Below the pieces are notes generated by a model that was not told the DNA's origin, ran no database searches, and saw only the letters and a list, made by a program, of their open reading frames with translations. The translations under genes were made by a program, and so were the position numbers. From JAJZIH01 sp021785265 (lineage in GTDB: Bacteria; Pseudomonadota; Gammaproteobacteria; JAKAQQ01), in NCBI GenBank assembly GCA_027338645.1, contig DAHWSH010000027.1, positions 1 through 22,585 of the forward strand: a stretch of 22,585 nucleotides of DNA, written 5' to 3'. Below are positions 15,043 through 22,118 of the stretch, piece after piece; position 1 is the first letter of the stretch; every line of letters starts with the position of its first letter.

Positions 15043-15073
15043 ATTTTACGCTGTTTGAGTCTCGGTCCGTCAA
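15043..15073 (-). promoter_or_regulatory. Possible promoter of tRNA-Phe overlapping the JmjC gene stop
   Basis: On the minus strand TTGACG (15073-15068) and TAAAAT (15048-15043) are 19 bases apart, slightly long. The start would be near 15036, ten bases before the tRNA. The TGA stop of the upstream oxygenase gene lies inside the -35 hexamer. A short inverted repeat CGTAAAA-N7-TTTTACG (15030-15050) overlaps the -10. Confidence 0.4.
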
Positions 15074-15960
15074 GGACGGAAACTATTCCCTGAGGTTGCA
15101 CCGGAAGTTGCCGCCTCCCGTGCGATGGGTGTGGCATTCCGGATCAGATTCCTCAGGTGCTCAAATCCAGCAGGGGAGGGGACCTCGGCAAAAAAACTGA
15201 GCGCGATATGTCGCCCTTGAGAACTGACCTGGTGAAACCAGCCGGCAGGCAGGAAAAGCATCTCGTTCCTTTGGATCTCGAGATCGATCCTCTGGGGCAG
15301 TGCCTCCCGGTACGCCGGAAAGCGGTCGAAGTCGGGTTTTGCAATGTCGATCGCACTCAAGTGGGGTTGTTTTTCACCCGCTTCATATTCGATGAGACCG
15401 GTTTCAGCAATGCGCCGGATTACCCCCCGGGGATACAGGTGGTGCGCCTCGGTCGGGGGGAATAGCGTGAACTGCTTCCGGCCCTCGACCACGACGTAAA
15501 GATTGTCATTGAAGTCGTGGTGTAGCACCGTCACGATGGGGCTCGGACTGTTGCCCATCCAGAGGACGATGCACCGCATCATGAAGTCCTTGAAGTAGTC
15601 GGGGATCGAGAAATCCCCGATCAGCTGGAGGAGAGGCGGCTCAATCAGCCGGTCGGTCTGGAGGTTGAGGTAGTAGCCCGGATTTCCCTCCGGAGGGGCC
15701 ATGACCTCCCGGATGAAATGCCGGAAGGGCATGGCCACATAGGAGGCGGATTCGGCAGTAAAAAGTCCGGCTCGCGGTTGCTGCAGGACCCGGACTTCGT
15801 GGGCTCCGCCTTTGTAACTCAGGTAATCATTGGTCCACCGGTGAGTCTGCCACCCGAGAACGGCGAGGTCCGGCACCTGGATGATGAGGGGCTCGCGATC
15901 CACATAGTGGCGGAGGAAGGTTCCCACCGCGACCGGGTGCGGGAGGCGGACGAGGTTCAT
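15070..15960 (-). CDS. JmjC/cupin_8 domain Fe(II)/2-oxoglutarate-dependent oxygenase
   Basis: 296-residue cytoplasmic protein with a jelly-roll oxygenase core. The iron-binding triad is visible: H147-x-D149 in VLHHDFNDNLYVVVEGRKQF (N153 also conserved) and the distal H243 in LPAGWFHQV. GRKQFTLFPP and RNEMLFLPAGW are typical cupin_8 segments. Such enzymes hydroxylate proteins, RNA or small molecules using 2-oxoglutarate; the substrate is unknown here. It differs from the longer ribosomal oxygenase YcfD by lacking an evident C-terminal dimer/winged-helix part. It lies 24 bases after yggX, so it is probably cotranscribed with the iron-trafficking gene, a logical pairing for an iron enzyme. The start has no strong ribosome site. 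Confidence 0.82.
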   Translation of the reverse strand: MNLVRLPHPVAVGTFLRHYVDREPLIIQVPDLAVLGWQTHRWTNDYLSYKGGAHEVRVLQQPRAGLFTAESASYVAMPFRHFIREVMAPPEGNPGYYLNLQTDRLIEPPLLQLIGDFSIPDYFKDFMMRCIVLWMGNSPSPIVTVLHHDFNDNLYVVVEGRKQFTLFPPTEAHHLYPRGVIRRIAETGLIEYEAGEKQPHLSAIDIAKPDFDRFPAYREALPQRIDLEIQRNEMLFLPAGWFHQVSSQGRHIALSFFAEVPSPAGFEHLRNLIRNATPIAREAATSGATSGNSFRP

Positions 15961-15984
15961 GGGAAGAGGCGGGGCTGGGTCATG

Positions 15985-16278
15985 TCACAGCGATTTCCCC
16001 GGATCAGGAACAGCCCCGGGTGGCTCATAGCCGGGAGGCGGTTTCGATCCGGAACCGAACAGGAACTTGATCATCTCGGCCTTGAGAAACTCCCGAGCCT
16101 TGGGATCAGCTGCGGAAAGACGGTATTCATTGATGATCATCGTCTGATGACGGATCCAGGCCTCCCATCCCTCACGCGAGACCTCGTTGTAAATGCGCAG
16201 GCCGAGCGCTCCCGGAAAGGGCGGTGCATCGAGGCCCGGCGCCTCTTTTCCGAGCACGGTACAGCAAACCTGGCGCAT
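15985..16278 (-). CDS. yggX: YggX-family Fe(II)-trafficking / oxidative damage protection protein
   Basis: 97 residues, matching the small YggX family, which in enterics protects Fe-S proteins from oxidants. It aligns along its length: CCTVLGKEAPGLDAPPFPG with the reactive N-terminal Cys region (C5/C6), GLRIYNEVSREGWEAWIRHQ, TMIINEYRLSAADPKAREFL and MIKFLFG. A near-perfect ribosome site AAGGAGG lies about four bases before the ATG. mutY-yggX is a conserved pair in E. coli and Pseudomonas, and here yggX follows mutY by 63 bases. Very sure. Confidence 0.95.
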   Translation of the reverse strand: MRQVCCTVLGKEAPGLDAPPFPGALGLRIYNEVSREGWEAWIRHQTMIINEYRLSAADPKAREFLKAEMIKFLFGSGSKPPPGYEPPGAVPDPGKSL

Positions 16279-16341
16279 GAAACCTCCTTCGGAAACCTAC
16301 GGTCGATATTATCCCATCCCTCCCGGTTCAGCCCAAGCCCT

Positions 16342-17433
16342 TCATGCGCCTTCCAGGAAGCGCTGGATTGGACGCGGCAGGGGCTCGGCCCTAATCCCCC
16401 GTTCCGTGACCCACCGGGTGGGCCGGGTAAAGATTGCCTCGGTTTCTTCTCCCGCCTTGATTTCGTAAACCTCGATCCAAAGTTCGAGATGGGTCAGGGG
16501 ATGACGCCACGGCGGGTGCCGTAGCAGGCGTCCACCCGGCGCTGCCGCCAGCTTGCGGTACCAGTGCCGTGGGTTCTCTTGGGGGGGGATTTCCGGGAGG
16601 CAGGAGAGCCCCCCCCAGATCCCTCCGGGAGGACGCCTTTCAAGCAAGAGTCGACCGCCTTTGCGGAGGAGGAGGAGCTGCATCCGCCGGGATGGAAGGG
16701 GGTGACGGGAAGAGTCTGTTTTTCCCCGTCCCGTTCCTCGAGTCTTGGGGTAGCGGCAGTCTCCTTCAAACGGGCAGTGCTCGCAGTCCGGGTTCCGGGG
16801 CCGGCACCGCAATGCACCCAGGTCCATGAGCCCTTGCGTGTAGATTCCCCCGTTCCGTTTCGGAAGAAGTGCCCGGGCCAAAGCCCAAAGCCGTTGGGTC
16901 TCTCGGGTAGATCGCCCCGGGTCTGCTCCGAAATAAAGACGGGCCAGAAGGCGCCGGACGTTGCCGTCGAGCACGGGGTAGGGTGCATCCTGGCTCAAGG
17001 ACAGGATCGCGCCCGCCGTGGAGAGGCCGATCCCGGGGAGTTCGTGGAGCGTCTCAAGCCGTGTGGGGAAGACCCCTCCCGCCTGCATGATCTGGCGGGC
17101 GGCTTCATGAAGGTGGAGGGCGCGGGCGTAATAGCCGAGACCAGCAAAGTAGCGGAGCACGGTTTTCGGCCGGGCCCGGGCCAGATCAGGCAGCGTCGGG
17201 AAGCGTGCGAGGAAGCGCCCGTAATAGGCTTTCACGGTTTCGACCTGCGTTTGCTGGAGCATGATTTCCGAGATCCAGATGCGATAGGGATCGCGGGTGT
17301 TCTGCCAGGGAAGGTCGTGTCGCCCAAAGCGCTTCTGCCAGGCGATGAGCCTTGGGGCAAAGCGGGGGAGCGGGCGGAGCCACGCCGCCTGCTCATCCGT
17401 CAAAGCAGGCGGTTCATGCGTGTACGGTCTCAT
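16342..17433 (-). CDS. mutY: A/G-specific adenine DNA glycosylase
   Basis: Removes adenine mispaired with 8-oxoguanine, preventing G:C to T:A changes. 363 residues. The HhH-GPD catalytic domain has ISEIMLQQTQVETV (E56, catalytic), GLGYYARALHLHEAA, the hairpin LPGIGLSTAGAILSLS (132-147) and VLDGNVRRLLAR (D156, catalytic). The 4Fe-4S ligands are C210, C217, C220 and C226 (C-x6-C-x2-C-x5-C). The C-terminal NUDIX-like domain recognising 8-oxoG begins near SRRMQLLLLRKGGRLLLERR and contains PPGGIWGGLSCLPE. The ATG at 17433 overlaps the asmA stop (ATGA), so translation is coupled. Next to yggX it forms an oxidative-stress repair cluster. Confidence 0.97.
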   Translation of the reverse strand: MRPYTHEPPALTDEQAAWLRPLPRFAPRLIAWQKRFGRHDLPWQNTRDPYRIWISEIMLQQTQVETVKAYYGRFLARFPTLPDLARARPKTVLRYFAGLGYYARALHLHEAARQIMQAGGVFPTRLETLHELPGIGLSTAGAILSLSQDAPYPVLDGNVRRLLARLYFGADPGRSTRETQRLWALARALLPKRNGGIYTQGLMDLGALRCRPRNPDCEHCPFEGDCRYPKTRGTGRGKTDSSRHPLPSRRMQLLLLRKGGRLLLERRPPGGIWGGLSCLPEIPPQENPRHWYRKLAAAPGGRLLRHPPWRHPLTHLELWIEVYEIKAGEETEAIFTRPTRWVTERGIRAEPLPRPIQRFLEGA

Positions 17434-19523
17434 CCGTGGGGGATCAGGTGGCCAAGAAGGCCGCCCAGGAGAGATTTGGCCTTGGCACGGGCTTCAGCCT
17501 TGAGGATCGTGGCGAGATCCGGGCTCACGCGGGGCGATTGCGGGGAGCCACTCACCGTGATCGGGATCTTGATGCCATGAAGGGCGGCAGGCCACTCGCG
17601 TCGACCGAGGGCATTTGGTCGGGGAGCCAAAAGGAGCCGGAGCGCTAGATTGGGGGTGAGCCAGTTGAGTTGTCCCCGGCCGGTCACTGCGAGACCCGGG
17701 GTCTCGAGGACGAGAGATTCAACGTCCAGGATCGGACCGGTGAGACGGAAAGAGAGGTTCATCCGGCCGAGCGGCGTCACCCCACCCTGTGGCCAGGTCG
17801 CCGGGATATGGCCGGCCAAAGCCTCACGCACGGCTTCAACGACGCGGTCGAGATCGAGGCCCACCCAGCGAGCCTTGTGCATGGCGAGCGCTCCTTTTCC
17901 GGCGAGTGTCCGTGCGAGCGCCGCCTGGCTCTCGCCGGTGAAACGGGTCACGAGGCCGGCATCGAAACTCCCGGACAAGGGTGAGAGTCTCTGACTGCCC
18001 AGTCCGGCGACGAGCTTACGGGCTGATAGGTGATGGAGCTGGAGCTCGAAAGCAATGAGGGGTGCACCACCCACTCCGGCGGAGAGTGAACCTGAGCCGG
18101 CCAACTGACCGCCAAAGAGCTGAGCGGAGAGGGGGGAGAGGATGAGCACTCCCTGAGCCATCCGGAGATTGACGGCGATCCCGGTCGCGACAATTCCATC
18201 CGCGCGGAGCATGCCCAACTGGATGCGTCCACTCCCCGCATAGTCTTTGAGCCAGTTTAAGTTTGGGGTGCGAGTTGCAGTCGCGACTGATCCCACTGCG
18301 GCCCGACCCGAAGCCCGACTGCCGGAACGTTTCGAGTGGGGTTTTGCCCTGCCGGCCGGAGGGCTGTTCAAGGCCAGAGAGTTGCCGTCCAGAAGGAAGG
18401 AAAAGCGGCGTGGCTGACCTGCGTTTCCGATTCGGATGAAGCCCGTAAAGCGTTCCCCGCCGAGTGCGATGGCCAGTTGTGAGAGGGAGAGTTCCCTTGA
18501 GGTGATGTGCCAGGCCGTCTCGAGGGTCAAAGGTGGGCGCCCCGTTCCATTCCGGATGAGATGGTCAAGACCCGCTCCGAGCCAGGGCTTGATCCGGTCG
18601 AGCTTGAAGTTCATGCGGCCGGAAAGTGCCCGGAGCGGGCCTGGCCCCAGTCTTCCTTTTGCAGTGAAAAATCCTGAAAATCCATTTCCTTGTATATTTA
18701 TCTTATTAAATGAGATGAACTCTTTGGACAGGCTGTACCCCAGGTTTCTGGCCTGGCCCCGGAGAATGAGGTGGCGGGGCTTGGTGAGCGTCAGGCTGAA
18801 GGCAGTCCCGTTGAAGTTGAGTCCATCTTTGGGTTGGTAAAGAACCCGGGTTTTAAGTTCCAGTTTGGCCGAGATGCTTTGGGGATGGTGAGTCGAAAAG
18901 CGTGCCTTGAGCCGGAAGGGGAAACGCCGACCGGGTTCGATGGGTCCCGCCTCGACCTCGCTCAGGTGGAGATGGTCGACCGTTCCCGTTTGCCGGTTGA
19001 TTTCGCTGATGGTGACGTGCTCAAGCCGGATCCGACCCAGGGCCGCAAAGGGGAGGCTCGGGCTCTGGGTGGAATGCGCGCTTTTCGTCGGAGCCGGTTT
19101 TGACGGAGCGACCATCCGGGTCAGTGCCGCGTAGTTGCTTTCCCCTCTCCGGTTCGTCATGAGGCTGAGGGCGATGTGACTCAAGCTCAGCTGGGTCACC
19201 ACGATATGACCCGTGATGAGGGGAATGAGACCGACCCCGACCGCGGCCTGGCCGACCGAAAGGAGCGGCGGTCCCCGGAAACCCGCGGGGTTTCCCAAGG
19301 TCGTTCGGCTCAGGGTGAGGCCGAGGGTGGGGAAAACCGAAAGCCGGACCGAACCTTTGATCCGAAGCCTGAGCCCGGTTTGCTGGTGGACGACTTTTGT
19401 GATCTCCCGCCGGATGAATCCGGTCGGGATGAGCCCGGGCCCGATGAAAACCACGAGGAAGAGGACAAGAAGGACACCCCCGGCAATCCAGAGGCCACGT
19501 GGAGGCTTGCGGAAGCGACTCAT
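17430..19523 (-). CDS. asmA: AsmA family inner-membrane protein
   Basis: 697-residue protein anchored in the inner membrane by one N-terminal helix (about 11-29, LWIAGGVLLVLFLVVFIGP), with the rest in the periplasm. AsmA-like proteins are long beta-groove proteins linked to phospholipid transport to the outer membrane. The N-terminal AsmA domain (TGLRLRIKGSVRLSVFPTLG) and the C-terminal repeat (MNLSFRLTGPILDVESLVLE) are visible. The Ser/Ala-rich linker near GRAKPHSKRSGSRASGRA is low complexity. A longer frame would start inside tRNA-Gly; ATG 19523 with GGAGGG upstream is chosen instead. The stop overlaps mutY (ATGA). asmA before mutY-yggX is the Pseudomonas order. An AT-rich stretch occurs inside at 18676-18720. 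Confidence 0.9.
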   Translation of the reverse strand: MSRFRKPPRGLWIAGGVLLVLFLVVFIGPGLIPTGFIRREITKVVHQQTGLRLRIKGSVRLSVFPTLGLTLSRTTLGNPAGFRGPPLLSVGQAAVGVGLIPLITGHIVVTQLSLSHIALSLMTNRRGESNYAALTRMVAPSKPAPTKSAHSTQSPSLPFAALGRIRLEHVTISEINRQTGTVDHLHLSEVEAGPIEPGRRFPFRLKARFSTHHPQSISAKLELKTRVLYQPKDGLNFNGTAFSLTLTKPRHLILRGQARNLGYSLSKEFISFNKINIQGNGFSGFFTAKGRLGPGPLRALSGRMNFKLDRIKPWLGAGLDHLIRNGTGRPPLTLETAWHITSRELSLSQLAIALGGERFTGFIRIGNAGQPRRFSFLLDGNSLALNSPPAGRAKPHSKRSGSRASGRAAVGSVATATRTPNLNWLKDYAGSGRIQLGMLRADGIVATGIAVNLRMAQGVLILSPLSAQLFGGQLAGSGSLSAGVGGAPLIAFELQLHHLSARKLVAGLGSQRLSPLSGSFDAGLVTRFTGESQAALARTLAGKGALAMHKARWVGLDLDRVVEAVREALAGHIPATWPQGGVTPLGRMNLSFRLTGPILDVESLVLETPGLAVTGRGQLNWLTPNLALRLLLAPRPNALGRREWPAALHGIKIPITVSGSPQSPRVSPDLATILKAEARAKAKSLLGGLLGHLIPHG

Positions 19524-19561
19524 GGAAAGTTCCCTCCGGTGCACGGGGGAAGTGAGGGGAT

Positions 19562-19635
19562 TGGAGCGGGTGATGGGAATCGAACCCACGTCACCAGGTT
19601 GGGAACCTGGAACTCTACCATTGAGCTACACCCGC
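19562..19635 (-). tRNA. tRNA-Gly (CCC)
   Basis: Cloverleaf with acceptor GCGGGTG/CACCCGC, D arm GCTC-AATGGTA-GAGT, anticodon stem CCAGG/CCTGG and loop TTCCCAA (anticodon CCC), T arm TGGGT-TCGATTC-CCATC region, discriminator T and encoded CCA (19564-19562). The 3' end lies only 38 bases before the asmA ATG with no terminator between, so the tRNA may be processed from a common transcript. Confidence 0.96.
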
Positions 19636-19653
19636 AGACGCGAGCCGGGTTAC

Positions 19654-19682
19654 AGCTTAAGGGCTCGCGCGTGCTCTGGCAA
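19654..19682 (-). promoter_or_regulatory. Predicted promoter of tRNA-Gly (and possibly asmA-mutY-yggX)
   Basis: Minus-strand TTGCCA (19682-19677) and TAAGCT (19659-19654) are 17 bases apart. Transcription would begin near 19647, about 12 bases before the mature tRNA. The -10 match is moderate. Confidence 0.45.
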
Positions 19683-19752
19683 GCGGGAGGCTCGGCGCGG
19701 TGGGCAAAACTCCTCTATAGTGTGCACAGGATGGATGTTTTTTCCCGTGCCG

Positions 19753-21417
19753 ATGACCAAAACCCGTAGCCGAAAACTGGGAATGGGGATGTTTCTGGTC
19801 GCTCTCCTGTTGGGGGGAGGCGCCCTTTCGGCGCCGCTCCCGGCACGGACCCTGACCCCCGCTCCTCTCGCGGGCATGCCGCACTCCCAGCGTCAGGCGG
19901 CCAAGGACCTCCTACAGGCTGCGGAACTCCAGTCCGATACCGTGCTGGCGGCGCGAGCCGCCTGGCTGGCCTATGAGCGGGCCCACTTCCGCCTTGCTCG
20001 CCAAGCTCTTCTCTACTGGAAAACTCTTGATCCCAGGGATCACCGAATTGACAACCTCTTGGTTCTGACCGATCTCGAAACGGGTCATCTGGGTCAATCG
20101 CTCACCGTCCTGACCGGGCTGGTCCGCCATGCGATGCATCCCCACCAGGCCATCGCATCGCTCCTCCAGGTACTCGCCCGGGCCTCGGAACGGGCCCCCC
20201 GACTCCTTTTGTTTCAGAACTGGGTGCATGAAGCCCCGACCGACCCGCTCGCGCACTGGGCGCTCGCCCAGGTTGCGGCAGGCGAGGGTTTGGCCGGGCT
20301 GGCCGCGCACGAGTATCAGGAATTGTTCCACCAGAAGCCCAAGGATCCGATGATCGGACTCGCACTGGCCAAATCCTGGATTCTCCTGGGGAGGACGAAG
20401 CGCGGACTCGCTTTGATCGATGGGCTCGAGAAGAAAGGGCTCCTCCGCTCCGTTCCGCTCCGCGTCAAGTCGGCGGACCTGTGGGTGCTTGCGGGACATG
20501 CGAAAGAGGCCATCCGCCTGATCGAGCGACTGCCCCCCTCGGCCGCCCCCTTTGTTCCGCTCACCCGGGCCTGGATCCAGATCCGGGAAAAACACTTTCA
20601 CCAGGCCGAATGGACCCTCACCCGGCTCCTCGAGAAGGACACGTCGAACCGCACGGCGGGTTATTTCCTGGGCTATGTCGAAGCCGACCTCAAGCATTTC
20701 CGACGGGCCCGGGCCTGGTTCCGTTACGCCCGGGTCGGTGCCCATTTCGTCGACTCGACACGGGAGATTGCCCGCATCGAGATGGACAATCACCCTCCAC
20801 ACTTTCAAAAAGCACTCTTGACGCTCGAAAAAATGTCGAATCTGGTGCCGGTCTGGGGCCCCCGGCTCGTGACCAGCGGCGTCAACCTGTTCGTGCAGGA
20901 CGATCAAGTCTCGCGTGCCACCTCGCTTTTAGTCTGGGGTCTCAAGCGCTGGCCGGACAACACCGACCTGCAATACGCCGAAGCTCTGCTCGACATCCGC
21001 CTGGGCCATTTTGCCAAGGCCATTCGTGAGCTCAAGGCGCTTGTCCGTCGCTACCCGTCCGATCCCCTGTTTCTCAATGCGCTGGGATACACCTGGACAC
21101 TCCGTGGTCGGCACCTGCTTCAGGCAGCGATCCTGATCCACCATGCCCTCATGATCGATCCTTCGGATCCGGCGCTATTGGACAGCCTGGGCTGGGTCGA
21201 TTTCAAGCTGCACCACTGGCATTCCGCCTATCGTCGCCTGGCCTTGGCGCACATGCTCAAACCCCACGAACCCACGATTGCTTTCCATTGGGGCCGGGTG
21301 CTCTGGCAGTCGGGGCATCCGCAGGCAGCACGTCACGTCTGGCAAGAGGCTCTGGAGTTGGCCCCTCATGACGCGCGACTCAAGCGTGCCCTGAGCCAGC
21401 CCCTGCCGCACCCTTGA
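19753..21417 (+). CDS. Secreted tetratricopeptide-repeat protein
   Basis: 554 residues. The N-terminal signal peptide is basic then hydrophobic (TKTRSRKLGMGMFLVALLLG, ending near ALSA). The rest is helical repeats. TPR-type segments include HWALAQVAAGEGLAGLAAHE, RTAGYFLGYVEADLKHFRRA, LQYAEALLDIRLGHFAKAIR, FLNALGYTWTLRGRHLLQAA and LLDSLGWVDFKLHHWHSAYR. The last pair (FLNALGYTW, LLDSLGWVDF) is typical of periplasmic TPR proteins encoded just before lolB in Pseudomonas. It is probably a periplasmic scaffold for protein contacts. A longer open frame reaches far upstream across tRNA-Gly and is rejected. ATG 19753 suits a signal peptide, but ATG 19735 is possible. Its stop overlaps the lolB start (TTGA). 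Confidence 0.85.
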   Translation: MTKTRSRKLGMGMFLVALLLGGGALSAPLPARTLTPAPLAGMPHSQRQAAKDLLQAAELQSDTVLAARAAWLAYERAHFRLARQALLYWKTLDPRDHRIDNLLVLTDLETGHLGQSLTVLTGLVRHAMHPHQAIASLLQVLARASERAPRLLLFQNWVHEAPTDPLAHWALAQVAAGEGLAGLAAHEYQELFHQKPKDPMIGLALAKSWILLGRTKRGLALIDGLEKKGLLRSVPLRVKSADLWVLAGHAKEAIRLIERLPPSAAPFVPLTRAWIQIREKHFHQAEWTLTRLLEKDTSNRTAGYFLGYVEADLKHFRRARAWFRYARVGAHFVDSTREIARIEMDNHPPHFQKALLTLEKMSNLVPVWGPRLVTSGVNLFVQDDQVSRATSLLVWGLKRWPDNTDLQYAEALLDIRLGHFAKAIRELKALVRRYPSDPLFLNALGYTWTLRGRHLLQAAILIHHALMIDPSDPALLDSLGWVDFKLHHWHSAYRRLALAHMLKPHEPTIAFHWGRVLWQSGHPQAARHVWQEALELAPHDARLKRALSQPLPHP

Positions 21418-22082
21418 CGCTCCGGCGTCTCACGCCGGTCTTTCTGACGACCGGTATCCTCATCCTGACCGGCTGTGCCCCCTCCCTTCCATCCCCGAGG
21501 CTTCTTCCCGCGCGAACGGTCCGCAGACTGCGTGCAATCCGCGGTTTCGAAATCACGGGTGAGTTGGGTGTGGTCGACCGCCAACGGGGCTTTTCGGGCT
21601 CGATCTACTGGCGCGAACACGGGGGACGGAGCCTCCTGATCGTGACGGCACCCCTAGGCAGCGGGGGCTTCCGCCTGTCCGGCCATCCCGGCCACTGGCA
21701 ACTCGTGACCTCGCGTGGACGAAGCTTGCCCATACGCCACTGCCTGCGCTGTGTGCTCGCGCGCTGGTTTGCGGTACCGGTTCCCATCCGGAGCCTGGGC
21801 TACTGGGTGCGGGGCCTGCCGGACCCGGGGATCCCGGCACATGAGAAAAGGGGTCCTGCCGGCCGGCTCCGGCGCCTGGCCCAGGAAGACTGGCAGCTGG
21901 TTTACGAGCACTATGGCCGCGTTGACGGTCTGCCGGTTCCAACCAGTCTCGTGCTGAGATACCGTTCTGCGAGGATCCACCTGGTCGTGGATCGGTGGAC
22001 GATCTGGATCCCGGCCCGGAAAAGCGCCCGCGAGTCTCGAGACTCTGGGAGCACGCTTGCAGGAAAGGTCCATGACGGCTAG
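21414..22082 (+). CDS. lolB: Outer-membrane lipoprotein receptor LolB
   Basis: Takes lipoproteins from the carrier LolA and inserts them in the outer membrane; itself a lipoprotein. 222 residues. The signal peptide ends in the lipobox LTGC (Cys about residue 21). Family features follow in order: FEITGELGVVDRQRGFSGSI then YWREHG, APLGSGGFRLSGHPG, LARWFAVPVPIRSLGYWVRG, GRLRRLAQEDWQLVYEHY and IHLVVDRWTIW. The start is an unusual TTG at 21414 inside the TPR gene's stop (TTGA), implying coupling. No better upstream start exists that keeps the signal peptide. A TPR gene before lolB is the Pseudomonas arrangement; there ispE comes next, but here a heme protein gene does. Confidence 0.88.
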   Translation: MTLRRLTPVFLTTGILILTGCAPSLPSPRLLPARTVRRLRAIRGFEITGELGVVDRQRGFSGSIYWREHGGRSLLIVTAPLGSGGFRLSGHPGHWQLVTSRGRSLPIRHCLRCVLARWFAVPVPIRSLGYWVRGLPDPGIPAHEKRGPAGRLRRLAQEDWQLVYEHYGRVDGLPVPTSLVLRYRSARIHLVVDRWTIWIPARKSARESRDSGSTLAGKVHDG

Positions 22083-22118
22083 ACTGGCTACCGGCATCGG
22101 GAGGGGAGCGGTTTGACC

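Noticed and set aside
15718..16524. 268-codon plus-strand frame across the oxygenase and yggX
   Set aside because: Antisense to two recognised genes and without domain features.
19213..19752. Upstream extension of the TPR protein frame across tRNA-Gly
   Set aside because: It would read through the tRNA and antisense to asmA; the signal peptide begins at 19753.
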